A stretch of 64,000 nucleotides of DNA from Eutrigla gurnardus (Eukaryota > Chordata > Actinopteri > Perciformes > Triglidae), in assembly GCA_963514095.1 (NCBI GenBank), contig OY741276.1, forward strand, positions 1,715,494 through 1,779,493, given 5' to 3'. The position numbers and the translations under genes are program-made. Under the pieces are notes generated by a model. That model searched no databases. It had not been told where the DNA came from and saw only the letters and a list, made by a program, of their open reading frames with translations. Within the stretch, counting starts at the first letter, position 1, and every line of letters starts with the position of its first letter. This document shows positions 34,288-46,212 of this stretch, piece by piece.

Positions 34288-37200
34288 TTATCTGACGCTC
34301 TGAGACATGTGCAGAGGCGTCAGCATCTCTTCAAAAATGGCTCCTTTCACGTTGGACCCCCTCAGGTTGGCTTCTTGTAGATCACAGCCGGACAGGTCGC
34401 AGTTCTGCAGAGGAAGAACCGTGATGTATGATAAACGTAGCCCACATGAGTCCAGAGACCAGACCAGACTATGTGGAGGAACCAGAGACTGTCTGTGGTC
34501 CCCCAGAGGTCTAGATAGTAGCCCACATGAGTCCAGAGACCAGACCAGACTATGTGGAGGAACCAGAGACTGTCTGTGGTCCCCCAGAGGTCTAGATAGT
34601 AGCCCACATGAGTCCAGAGACCAGACCAGACTATGTGGAGGAATTAGAGACTGTCTGTGGTCCCCCAGAGGTCTAGATAGTAGCCCACATGAGTCCAGAG
34701 ACCAGACCAGACTATGTGGAGGAACCAGAGACTGTCTGTGGTCCCCCAGAGGTCTAGATAGTAGCCCACATGAGTCCAGAGACCAGACCAGACTATGTGG
34801 AGGAACCAGAGACTGTCTGTGGTCCAAACAACAAGGTCTCTGCTGTATTCATGTCTAGATGACCTTATATGGAGTGTTGATGGAGCAGCTACAATGTTAG
34901 CGTAGCCTAGCACCATCAACCAGACTCCATTCAGAAAACCAGCGTTTTAACAGTAGTTATCTTGTGGTCTTGCAGACAGACCTAACAAAGCATGACTCAG
35001 CACTTTTTTTCTCCAACTTTTTGATTTACTCCTTATTTCCTAAAGAAGATTGAATTAGCTGGACCTGTATTAAATGTGTATTTGTTGGCTGTAAACAGGA
35101 CGCCCGCTGAGCGTTCCTCAGAGATAATCCCGTCCGACGAGCGAACTCACCTCCAGATCCGTTCCTGCCAAAGTGGCTCCCCGCAGGTTGCAGTTCTTCA
35201 GCTTTGCGTTCTTTAGAGTGGCCACGCGCAGGTTGATGCCGGTCATCTGACTTCCTTCCATGTCGACTCCTTTCAGGTTTGCACCTGATGACCAAAAAAT
35301 AACAACATGGGGTTCAAAACGAGACCGTGGACGTTTCACCGACTCTGATGCAGCGCTGCGATGATGCACCTTCCAGGTTGGCCTTCAGTCCCGACGGATC
35401 GTCAAAGTTGCATCCTTTGAGAGAAGCTCCCTCGGCGTTGGAACAGAGCATCTTCACCCCTTGTAAGTTGGCGCCCTTTTAAAGAGAGGAGAGAAATCAA
35501 ACACACGTCGAGTGAGGAAATGTGTGTATGTGAGGAAGTCGTCATCCGGCTGGTCGTGACTCACGTCCAGGTTGGCTCCGGAGAGATCGGCCCGCTCCAG
35601 GTTGGAGCAGCACAGGTTGGCGTGTGTCAGGTTGCAGCGGCTGAGATTGGCCATCTTGAAGTTGATGTAGCGCAAATCCAGTCGGGACAGATCGGCGCCG
35701 CTGAAATTAAGACCCTAGGAAAGAGGAGTGGTGTTGAATATTAATACAAATGTTGATACAGTACAGTGCCGATGTGAATAACTTTATTGATCCGTACCTG
35801 ACAGCGGAGCTCTGATTTGGTCGGCGTCGCCAGAAGGAAACGAACAAACTCCTTGCGGGAAATGGGAGAGTGATCTTCAGGTGGCTGAGTGTTCTGTTGT
35901 GGAGGGTCATCGATTTCCACGTTAGCACTATTTAGCAGCTGCTAACACAGTTAGCTTCTATAATTCAAGGTCAACTTTACAGCTAAGTGTTAAAGTCATC
36001 TTAGTAGCTAACTAGCATTGGTAGTGACCTGTCAATCAGCAGGTAAGCCCCGCCCCCTAAAGCATCCCCTGCTTTCTGGTCTGGTGGACTCTAAATGGAC
36101 CATAATGTACTAAATGAACATCATGCTGGATTGAAGTGTTTTTTAATTGAGATCCTCTCCCGGTTCATCACTATTCCACACTTCACATTACCTTGATTGC
36201 GACTTCCAGCTGTTCAGCCAGCTGCTCGATTCCAAAGAACCGAGCCTCCTCAAGGACGCCTGGAAGACATTCATATGCATTTATTCATGTCATGACACAG
36301 CTCAGAGTTCTGCTCAGGTAGATTCCCGTCATGCGAAGCTCACCTCGTATATTAATGCCGTCGTTGATGATGAGCTGACCGTGTCTCAGGTAGTTGAGGA
36401 TTGGCTCGAAGTATTCGGGGCTGCGGTCGATGAGGTAAGCGCCGTGCTCGTCCTGCTTGTTCCCCCACACGTCTGGAACAAATCACACGTTTGAGAAGAA
36501 AGCCTCGCATAGAAACCACAAATGTTGACCGCTCGGCCCGCCCTTACGTTTCTCTCTGAACATGTGGGCGAGCATGCTCTCCGGCTCCTTGCTGACCAAA
36601 GTGCTCCTGAAAACAAAACACACGCGTTCAGATAGAAGACAAGAGGCTTGTTTCACAGCAACCATGTTGTCTCTGAGTGGTGAGATACCGGGTGGTGGTG
36701 AAGAGACGCCCGCCGATATTCAGCGTCAGCCAGTCGCTGTGCGCTCCCAGCTGATCGGACGGAAGCTTGGCTTCATTTTGAGGGTCTGCCATGTAAAAAA
36801 CAACACCAGACTGAATTATGGTATCCAAGTCGTCCCGACGACAACGCACTTGAATATTCTCATTATCACGATACACTTTATTGTCCCCCGGGGGAAATAA
36901 ACTGTATCACATCGACTTCACGACTTAAGTCTGACTCGTGACATCACTCACCGAAGAACGGGTCTCCTTCCGACACGTACAACACGTCGTCGTCCCTGTC
37001 AGAGATTTCACACCGATATTAAACAGTTTCAACATAAAACAGACAAATGTAAGAAAAAGGTTCCCCCCTGTTGGAGTCATCACTTTAAAAAATATTGACT
37101 CTTATTGTATTTGTCAATTGTTATATTCATACTTCCAAGTGGACCTGAAGGAAGTCAAACATCCACCAAAACCAAATGAAATCCTATTTTCAAACATTGC

Positions 37201-38032
37201 AAGGACTTAGAAACCAGAAAGCCATCACAGCTATCTGCATTTATAAATCCTCTCTTTCATTTTCCTGTGTTTCAGGGTTCCTCCACCTTTAACAGTCAAA
37301 CTCAAGCACTTTCCAAGCATTTCCAGGTGCATTTCCATGCTTTTCCAGCCCCTTCCAGCTGTGGTAAACTCCATATTTGTATCATCAATGGTCAGGAGAT
37401 CTTCTTTTCTCTGTTCTATCATAGATGTCATCACATAGAACACACATTTCAAGACCTTTACTCTAAATCCAAGCACTTTTCAAACCTGGAAAACCCCATA
37501 CTAACAATCAAGTGTTCTCAAGGATTTCCAGCACCCTACCAGCCCTGCATGTATGTGTTATGTGTTGTTATTACTAACTACGTTTAGATGACGTATGGTG
37601 GCCGTGACGTTGACCTCACCTTATGAGGGCTATGTCGTCTATCAGACCCCCTTTCCCATTGTAGAGGGAGGCAGCTTTGATCCCCAGCTTGCTGCTCGCT
37701 ACGGACAGCAGGTCGGACAAGGTCCCGTACACCGCTACCACCTGGAAAACAACACAACACGGGGTTCACGTCGGCGCTAACGGGTCGCAGCTACGCCGAG
37801 GTAACAGTTAGCTTCATCTCAGGTGTGTGAATACGTCATTAAGACCGTGAAGCCTCGCCTCCAGGTGAATATGTATATGTCATATTATTTGTTTATACCG
37901 CAGTACTAGCATCACTAGCTTAAACAGCGAGTCATTCTGCGGCCCGACTCAAACTAAACAGACATAAATGTGTGTTTTACTAACCTTCCCATTTTTAGAT
38001 GTCCCGTTAACAAAGAGGGTAACTCTTCTCAT
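34288..38032 (-). CDS. kctd9: KCTD9: BTB/POZ protein with pentapeptide repeats, complete
   Basis: Twelve exons with GT-AG introns and consistent phase: 37985-38032, 37620-37741, 36952-36995, 36689-36785, 36548-36606, 36344-36472, 36192-36259, 35798-35893, 35565-35714, 35370-35475, 35151-35284 and 34288-34404. They total 389 aa, the same as human KCTD9. The N-terminus is MRRVTLFVNGTSKNGK. The BTB domain includes DWLTLNIGGRLFTTTR and RSPEYFEPILNYLRHGQL. The C-terminal half is a run of A(D/N)LXX pentapeptides (FSGADLSRLDL, ANLSRCNLTHANLCC) that fold as a right-handed beta-helix, ending MLTPLHMSQSVR. KCTD proteins bind CUL3; KCTD9 is described as a likely ubiquitin-ligase adaptor. Teleosts may have a and b copies, which I did not distinguish. 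Confidence 0.96.
34436..34830. repeat. 81-bp minisatellite in the last kctd9 intron
   Basis: Five units with an exact 81-bp period (CCCACATGAGTCCAGAGACC begins at 34441, 34522, 34603, 34684 and 34765). The third unit carries ATTAGAG for ACCAGAG. Since 81 is a multiple of 3, long but meaningless frames run through it on both strands. Confidence 0.95.
35949..36137 (+). mobile_element. Left arm of element 'A' in kctd9 intron 7
   Basis: AGCTTCTATAATTCAAGG through GACCTGTCAATCAGCAGG to CATCATGCTGGATTGAAG, matching the arm at 8960-9160. It stops before the tandem array, so it carries no CTCF-like unit. Confidence 0.7.
37273..37547. mobile_element. hAT-like MITE family 'B', copy 3, inverted and internally deleted, in kctd9 intron 2
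   Basis: Starts CAGGGTTCCTCCACC and ends ACCAGCCCTG, i.e. the family ends in reverse order. It is only about 275 bp because the middle of the element is missing. Confidence 0.65.
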
Positions 38033-39022
38033 TCTTTACAAGCTTTTGGTTATACGTGGTTTATTACTATTTCAACGTGAGGGCGGCGTTTGACAGCTAG
38101 CAGCTCGATTCAAACTGGCGTCTTAAGCTAGCTAGCTGCATCGGACAACAGCAGCAGCACGAGACAGGAGATGATGCGTTCAAGGGCTGTCCGGGGAAAT
38201 CAACGCGTACAGAACTCCAAAGCTCCCGGGCTTAAATTTAAATATCTCGAATTTACAATCACGGTCTTAAAGTGTTATTGTTTTTATTATCTTACTACTG
38301 GCACGATGAGTCGGTTTTTCGTGACGCGCAAACAGTTTTATTTAATTAATTATTAAGGCAGGTATTAAAAAAACATACAAACAACGCACCATGGCAAAAA
38401 AAAAGAGGGAGAGAGAAAAGGAAAACGTAGAAAATGTACGCAAAAAAATAAGTCCAGATTCACAAAGGTTAAAATCAATACAAAAGGTAAAAAAGACAAT
38501 AATAATCTTCATCTTTTTATTAAATTAAACTGTATTTATAATTAAATTTATAAACATTCAGTAATCTCAGTTCATGGACGTAAACTATACAACATACAAA
38601 CACACTATTCGTAATCAATACACCGCCACACAGCACAAAACTAAAAGCAACGACCGGACCGGAGAGCACGTGAAGGGGGCCTTCCGTCTCTCAGCTCTGC
38701 GATTGGTCGGAGAGCGACCACACGTGACGTAGCCACGCTTGTTGTTTCACGCAGCGTTCCAACGCGCAGCCGTCATCTTGAAGTTTTGCCCTTTTTATCG
38801 AAGAAAATAAGACGAATTGGCCTTTTCCTGACTTCTATCTGACTTCTAACGCAACGTGTATGTTCTTTGTTCGCTTACACGTTGGCGTGTTTATTCTTTT
38901 GTGCTGCGCGTGTGTTTGGAAGCTAAGCTAGAAGCTAAACGGAATCACACCTGCACATCAAAAACTAGTGTTCAGCTTCAGGTTGGAATCAATCCAGAAG
39001 TGTTTTGGTGCCTTTTCACACG
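38033..39022. promoter_or_regulatory. Head-to-head kctd9/ankrd39 intergenic region
   Basis: Just under 1 kb separates the two divergent start codons. The right part (38640-38780) is CpG-rich and includes an inverted CCAAT (ATTGG, 38702-38706) and a CACGTGACGT sequence (38721-38730) combining E-box and CRE-like cores. The middle (38340-38620) is AT-rich. Whether one shared or two separate promoters operate cannot be decided from sequence. Confidence 0.45.
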
Positions 39023-39833
39023 ATGACGTCAGACGGACGTCACTGCTCGTGCTGCTCTCATCCGGTCTCCTCTCCCAGTGTTTACCAGACGCTCAGTGAG
39101 ATGGATTTTGAACGAGGTTTGTTGGCCGAGTTAAAGCAGAATGTCTAAAATGTGAATGATTAAAACCACAGTGTGTTGTGTGTCCTGCAGGTATCTGGTC
39201 TGCTGCGGTGGATGGAGACCTGGAGAGGGTCCGGATCCTGGTCCAGAAGGGCACCGAGCCCAACCTGAGAGACTCCTCCGGATACACGGCTCTGGTGAGT
39301 TGGAGATGTCCTGTCTTGTATATAAATCCCTGTGTCATTTCTGTTTTGATCCTCCCAGCACTATGCGAGCCGCGGTGGTCACCTCGCCGTGTGCCGGTTC
39401 CTCCTGGAGAGTGGTGCTTGTTCGTCCCCCCAGACGCCGGGCGGCGCCACGCCGCTCCATCGGTCCGCCTACTGCGGCCGCCCGGACGTGGTCCGCCTCC
39501 TGCTGCAGCACCGAGCCGATCCCACGCTGTGCGACGACGACGGCGCCTCCCCTCTGCACAAGGTAACTGAGAGCCGTGATGTCATCGCAACACTCACAGT
39601 TCGATTGGTCGTCTAAACCGGCGCTCTGTTAAATGCTGGTGCAGGCTGCAGAACGGGGTCACGCCGAGGTCTGCCAGCTGCTTCTGGATCACAGTCCGCC
39701 ACTCTGCAGCCGGGCCAACAAGAGGCTGCAGCTCCCCTTCCAGCTGGCGCCGCCCGGAGACCTGCAGGAGCTCCTAAGACCACCTCGGGGTGGGGATGGA
39801 CACATCGGGGTCACGGCGACGTCACACCAATGA
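39023..39833 (+). CDS. ankrd39: Ankyrin repeat domain protein 39, complete
   Basis: Four exons: 39023-39116, 39191-39294, 39359-39562 and 39645-39833, giving 196 aa (human about 183). The N-terminus is MTSDGRHCSCCSHP and the family motif QTLSEMDFERG spans exons 1-2. Ankyrin units follow: GIWSAAVDGDLERVRILVQK, GYTALHYASRGGHLAVCRFL, GGATPLHRSAYCGRPDVVRL and GASPLHKAAERGHAEVCQLL. The C-terminal tail after ELLRP is longer than in mammals (GGDGHIGVTATSHQ). Ankyrin repeats mediate protein binding; the partners of ANKRD39 are not well established, so no process is assigned. Introns are very short (64-82 bp). Confidence 0.93.
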
Positions 39834-40116
39834 CCTGAGCTCAGAAACGAGGTGAGGCCCCGGATCCACGACGCTCCTCCATCAGCAGAGACCAGAATGA
39901 GGACTGAGGACTGGGCCGTCCTGGTTCTGGTTGCCAGTTTACAGCCTGTTGCACTAATTGCACCTCCTGAGCCGTAGAAACTCTTTAAAACCTGTTAGAT
40001 TCCTCCAGCATCTGTTACTGCTGCTCAGTTTAATAACAGCTCTGTTTGAACACATCTGCCACGTTTGTTTTCGATGAGGACACGTGTTACTGATCCAATA
40101 CTCACCGCGGGCAGCG

Positions 40117-40561
40117 TTAGAGCAAAGTTGGTGACTTTCATACAAAATACCTTTTATAATGTTTACTCCAACTGTTCGTATATCATGACAGTAGAACATT
40201 AGACGGATCATCTGTAAAAGATTCAGATTATTTTAGTCTCTCGACGGCAAGATTCCAACATGCCTGAAAGAAAACAGCCAATCAGAGCGGAGGAGTCTCA
40301 ACGCAAGCAGCCAAAGCCAAATGAGACCGTTTAAGCCCCGCCCACTGGCCACAGTTCACTAAAATATGTTTCTGAAAACATTTGAGGTGAGAAATCAGCT
40401 CCTCCTCTCTGATTGGTTGTTTTCTTTCACGTAGAAAACGCCATCGGGAGACTCAAAGCAGGCAGATGAGCTGATTCATGTTCTACTGTCATGATATCTG
40501 ACAGTTTGAGGAAATATTATACAAAGTGTGTTATTATAAAAGATACCAACTGCAGCTTTAA
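40117..40561. mobile_element. Foldback MITE below ankrd39
   Basis: Ends TTAGAGCAAAGTTGGTGACT and, in reverse complement, TTAAAGCTGCAGTTGGTATC. Inside, further long inverted pairs occur: CATGACAGTAGAACAT at 40186 against ATGTTCTACTGTCATG at 40479, and ACAGCCAATCAGAGCGGAGG against its near-complement at 40402-40430. Much of the 445 bp can fold on itself. Noncoding. Superfamily not assigned. Confidence 0.65.
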
Positions 40562-42990
40562 TGATTGTTTTTCCTTTGTATTAAAACCTGAACTCATGCT
40601 GAGTTATTTGTAAAACTTTTATTTTTTATTGTAACGTGAGTGCCAGCAGGGGGAGCTATTGTCTTTAAAGTCAGCAGGTGTGTGTGTTTTTGTGTGAAGG
40701 AGCCGACACACAGTGACCTCATGCGATCCTTCCAGCGCTCCTGTTGGTGCGTCCCTTCATGCCTCCTGACCGGTTAATTAGCTTTAATCAATCAAACTCA
40801 ACATGTTGTTTTCTCGTCTGCTTCACACACGTTCTGACACGTCGGGATGAAAACCTTCAGGAACGCGCCACATATTCTCCTCGTGAGTTGGACTGTACCA
40901 CTTTCTCATGTCTCTGAGTAATGAGCAAATATTTCCTGGAGTAAATCATTCACAACGTTCTTCAGGCGGAGCCGATTTCAGTAGTAATGAGTCATAACCT
41001 CAAAACACCCACGTTCTAGATTCTTCTAGTTCCTCAAAATGAAATAGTTGTTTCACCGTCACGCCTGTGTTTCTAAAGAAATATCTATTTATTTATTGAA
41101 AGGGAGTACATTATACAGCACATGTATACATCACTTTCTTTCTCTTTTAAAAGAATAGAAAAAAGTGTATTAAAAATGATATATAGAAATATTTCTATAT
41201 ATCTATTAATTTGTGTCATTGTGTCAAAATTGTATTGAAATTGAAAGTGGAGTTCATTATTCAGCACAACTTACATACATAATTGTATTTTCTTTAAAAA
41301 AAAAATTAAAATGAAAAAAATAAATTATAATTAAAAAGTAAATATATATGGAAATATTTTCATTTTTTTTTCATTACACTGTATTGAGTGGAGTACATAA
41401 TACAGCACAACTTATATACATCATTTTATTTTTCTTAAAAAAAACAAAAATGAAAAATAAATAATTTAAAAATTGATACATAGAAATATGTTTTTTTTAA
41501 AGGATACACTCTTACTAAGATAACATCCTCTCTTTAGCCGTCAGTCGTGATTCTGAGGTTTTTTAATTTGCAAAAGTAACAAAGGATGGATCCTGGAGGT
41601 GAATAAAGGATGTTGATATTTCCATATTTCTACAGAAACAGATGAACTTTTCAACAACCGACACACTCACCGTATTCACACACACACACACACACACACA
41701 CTCACCGTATTCACACACGCACACGCACACACTCACACACACTCACCGTATTCAAACACACACACACACACACTCACCGTATTCAGACACACACACACAC
41801 TCACCGTATTCACACACACACACACACTCACTCACACACACTCACCGTATTCAAACACACACACACACACACTCACCGTATTCACACACACACACACACA
41901 CACACACGCACTCACCGTATTCAAACACACACACACACTGGCACTAACCCTAACCCGTCTGAGGACCTTTCAGTGGGGCCGCTGGTGGGCGGTGTTTTCC
42001 TAAACTACCCTTTTTCAGAAACCCACATCCATGCAGGGCCGTGACTGGAGGGGTGCCAGGCCACATCTGGAGCTCATTGCAGCTGACGCCACACAGCACA
42101 GGGGGGGGAGGGGGGGGGGGTATTTTAGCTGGCAGAACTAAGCAAAGAGAGCTGTTTACGCTCAGTGACAAGTTCCTCCTTCCACACAAGCGAGGCGCTG
42201 TTAGGAGCCGGGGTTATGAAGAGTCCTCTTCTACAAGATGTATATAGAAGATATACATCCGTGTTTGTTTTCATAAGAACAAAGCGCCGTTACGCCGGTT
42301 GAATGGGAGCCGGCCCACAGACCGTCACCTCCCGACTGTTGGCCTGCCAGCTTCCTCTGTAACGTAATCAACGTCCATGTCTGAGATTTGCTAGCAGTGA
42401 GCGAGCTAATGAAAACCCTCTGTGTCACTCCGTAAAAAAAAGAAAGGAATATGGAACGGCCTCTTTCTCCTTTTTCTTTTTTTGATCATTTTTCATGAGC
42501 TGGTTTGAATTTGCGCCTTTAAGTGGAAACGATCAGAGAGAAAATATCCAGCTCTGTCCTTTTTTAAAGTTTGTTTTAATGAACTGCTTTCTGTCAGAAA
42601 TATTAACGATGATATCTAGAGGGATGGGGGTTTCAGAGCCGGGCTTTCTCGTAATGGGAGGACTCCACAAGACGAGGAATTTGGATCCCAGCTCTTGTTT
42701 AGTGAGATTTATTTGGAAAGCAATGAAACTTCCTGGCCCTGGAAACCCACTTCCACCATAATGAGCCGAGCTAAACCAGGCTGGATGTTATTTGCCTTCA
42801 GAAATAGAAGGTGGTCTGTGTGATCCACGCTCAGTCCAGGATTACAAGTCACAGCGTTTCAGTGGGAGGGGTATTCTGTTTCAGCCTTCTACCTCCTCAA
42901 AAACATGGAATATAACCATAACATCCTTATAACCAGCTTCTCTCCTGATTATAACTCCCAAATATTCATTCATTTCTTAGATTTGACACT
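40562..42990. other. Intergenic region with simple repeats, no recognisable gene
   Basis: AT-rich from 41080 to 41500, with a loosely repeated ~110-bp theme (GTACATTATACAGCACA appears three times in variant form). A compound (CA)n array with ACTCACCGTATTCA spacers lies at 41679-41938. No exon recognised. Confidence 0.55.
41679..41938. repeat. Compound (CA)n array with ACTCACCGTATTCA spacers
   Basis: Blocks of CACACA alternate with the 14-base spacer ACTCACCGTATTCA seven to eight times. This is a minisatellite grown from a microsatellite. Confidence 0.9.
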
Positions 42991-43351
42991 TTTATTGCGG
43001 TGCTTTTACGTCACGTCACAAGTTATTCCACATTTTTACCTGATTCCACCACAAATTTGTATCATTTAACAACGAAGGAAAAACGACATACATTCGAAAA
43101 ATACATAAAACAGAATAAGACAAAAAGGAAAAAGAGACAGAGTTGTTTTAGGAAGTTAACCCTTTTCAATTCAAATCTAAATATCTTATACTAAATGACA
43201 TGTTTGTGGGTTATGACAGGCTGAGTAGATGAATGATTAGCACCAACATTGTTTTTGAAGTTACACAAAAACCCCTCGTGGACAAAAGTGTCCATCACCA
43301 TAAAATCCTTGTTTATTGATATTTCTTTTTTGTTTGTCTATGACTGAGGGG

Positions 43352-43389
<38 letters not shown>

Positions 43390-43515
43390 TTCTCAATACA
43401 CATACACCTCTACATCCATGACAACGAGCCAACACCATTTCTCTTGAATAAATGTATTCCATTGGCCGGCAGCGCTCCGTAACACAGTGGAGAGAAAACA
43501 GGAACATATTATGTA

Positions 43516-43768
43516 TTAGCTCAGGAGGTAGAGCGGGTTGGCTGGCAACCGCAAGATCGCCGGTTCGATCCCCGGCTCCTCCTAGCTGAGTGCCTGGTGT
43601 CCCTGAGCAAGACACCTCACCCTAATTGCTCCTGACGAGCTGGCTGTCGCCCTGCGTGGTTGATTCCACCGTCGGTGTGTGAATGTGTGAATGAATGGGT
43701 GAATGTCAGTCATTAATGTAAAGGGCTTTGGATAAAAGCACTATATAAATGAGGCCATTTACCATTTT
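43516..43768 (+). mobile_element. tRNA-derived SINE
   Basis: A tRNA-like head with a pol III A box (TAGCTCAGGAGGTAGAGC) and B box (GGTTCGATCCCC, 43562-43573) is followed by a conserved body (GAGCAAGACACCTCACCCTAA) and the common fish tail GCTTTGGATAAAAGCACTAT. The flanks share TTATGTA, possibly part of a target-site duplication. A (CA)n run lies just upstream at 43351-43388. Confidence 0.8.
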
Positions 43769-45340
43769 ATGTAATTGCCCCATATGATAAAAAAAGAAAG
43801 AAAGGCCCAATCAGCTGGGAAATAATCCAATCTAACATGTTGAAGCCCCAGCTTTCATCATGGGATGAAACATCGTTGTTTTAATGGAAGTCAACAGGAG
43901 GAGGCTGAGTGTAACCATTCTCATTCTAAAAGTATAGACTTCATATAGAATCAGAGGTCGAATTTCCAAAGTGTGTCTAAAAATACAGACCTTCACCCAG
44001 ATATCCTGGCTGAAGCGATGGAAACCAATAAAACCCAGATAACCGAGGAGAGTAGCGAGGGTTAAACTTCGTACTTCAACACTTCAATGACACTCTTCTC
44101 TGTGCCAGATGTTGGTTATCTCCTCTCCTGTGGATGCTGTTTTCACAGATAACAGAAGGGTCGTCTGGTGCTTATCTCCCCTCCCCAAGTCCACCTGAAC
44201 AGAACCAGCGCCTCCTCCCAGCTGCCCCGGCAGACCGGGACTTATCTCCAGGTAATCAGGTAAATGGCTGAATGGCTGGCAGATGGGCACACATTTAAGA
44301 AGTGCAGTGGTACTCTGGCAGCGAGGAGCGCCTCCCCTCCGTCTCATCTGCATTGTGGGTGTTTGGTGAGGGGGGGGGAGGGGGGTAATCAAATCTACGG
44401 GAGCTGCTCCTCCGAGATGCTGCTTAATCCAATTATGTCCACTCCCACTTCAAAGCAGCGTGTCGTCTGCTGAGTTCAAGTCCTCCAGGTCAGCCGCGAG
44501 TCCAGAGGGTCATCAGCTGATCCAGCCAATCACAGACCCGGGAGCAGATATAATCCAACATCCTCTGTTTATGTTTCCATTTTAATAATCATGTTTGTTT
44601 TCACGTTAGAGAGCCGCTCTTTTTATTGGAGAAGCTCTGAATCACAAAGTTTCCCAGGAAACTCAATGAACACGCAGCGATGTCTCCGTTATTGTGGTTT
44701 ATTTGAGGGGGGGGGGGTCCCTGATGTTTTTCAGACTCTGGTTTGTGGTGGATGGTTTCTTTTTATTGATTATGGAGATGTAATCTTCTCAAAAAGCAGG
44801 GCCAGACAAACAACCCACAAGCTGAGCCGTATGAGTCAGAGCACAATTAATGAAGCTTTTGGGCTCATATATCTCGTTTCCATCATACCAGCAACATTAG
44901 TACGTCTCGTCTGACAAATCTGCAGAGGAACCATCTACTTACTGGGTGCCCACAATTTGTGCAATTTTTTTCCTTTTGCAGCGTGTTTATGTCTTATCTT
45001 CCCCGTCTGCAGTTTAAACAACCTTTTTTACCGACACACAAATATGCGTGTGCATGTTGGCAACGTTGTGGTTTTTGGTCTCGGCCGTCCAGACGAGTTA
45101 AGAGGTTTCAAACGGTGAATTAAAAAAACGTTGGCACCTTCTCAATGTCTGTTTCTGTTTTGTCGGGTTGTTTCAGATTCAGATATTCAAACGGCCTCGA
45201 CTTAAACTGGATTCAGACCGGATCGAGACCGTTTCAGAGCAACAGGTGTCTCAGTTCAACTGGTGACCGTGTTAACTGGTGACTTCCAGCCAGATACGAT
45301 GTCCGTGGTTGCTCATAGTAACGGAATGGTTGCAGAAGAT
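43769..45340. other. Intergenic region without a recognisable gene
   Basis: No exon or element identified. Short G-runs occur near 44371-44386 and 44707-44716. Confidence 0.5.
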
Positions 45341-45344
45341 TATG

Positions 45345-46212
45345 CTCATCCTAAACTTAAAGAAACAGTCACCCAAACTCATCTTAAAGAAACAGTCACC
45401 CAAACTCATCTTAAAGGAACAGTCACCCAAACTCATCTTAAAGGAAGAGTCACCCAAACTCATCTTAAAGGAACAGTCACCCAAACTCATCTTAAAGGAA
45501 CAGTCACCCCAAACTCTTCTTAAAGGAACAGTCACCCAAACTCTTCTTAAAGGAACAGTCACCCCAAACTCTTCTTAAAGGAACAGTCACCCAAACTCAT
45601 CTTAAAGAAACAGTCACCCCAAACTCTTCTTAAAGGAACAGTCATCTAAACTCATCTTAAAGGAACAGTCACCCAAACTCATCTTAAAGAAACAGTCACC
45701 CAAACTAATTTTAAAGGAACAGTCACCCAAACTCATTTTAAAGGAACAGTCACCCCAAACTCTTCTTAAAGGAACAGTCACCCCAAACTCTTCTTAAAGG
45801 AACAGTCACCCAAACTCATCTTAAAGGAACAGTCACCCCAAACTCTTCTTAAAGGAACAGTCACCCAAACTCATTTTAAAGGAACAGTCACCCCAAACTC
45901 GTTTTAAAGAAACAGTCATCTAAACTTATCTTACAGGAGCAGTCACCCCAAACTCATCTTAAAGGAACAGTCATCTAAACTTATCTTAAAGAAACAGTCA
46001 TCTAAACTCATCTTAAAGGAACAGTCACCCAAACTCTTCTTAAAGGAACAGTCACCCAAACTCATCTTAAAGAAACAGTCACCCCAAACTCTTCTTAAAG
46101 GAACAGTCATCTAAACTCATCTTAAAGGAACAGTCCCCCAAACTCATCTTAAAGAAACAGTCACCCCAAACTCATCTTAAAGGAACAGTCACCCCAAACT
46201 CACCCTAAAGCA
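45345..46212. repeat. 27-28-bp minisatellite
   Basis: About 32 tandem units of the type AAACTCATCTTAAAGGAACA followed by GTCACCC. Variants include GAAACAG for GGAACAG, CTTCTT for CATCTT, and an extra C that shifts phase. Confidence 0.95.

Noticed and set aside
40640..40665. CCAGCAGGGGGAGC as a CTCF site
   Set aside because: It has A where the core requires C (GGC), so it is only a weak partial match.
41940..41960. Telomere-like CTAACCCTAACCC at the end of the (CA)n array
   Set aside because: Only two hexamers, which can arise by chance next to a CA-rich array.
43516..43590. Possible tRNA gene
   Set aside because: A and B boxes are present, but the fold is incomplete and the sequence continues into a typical SINE body and tail.
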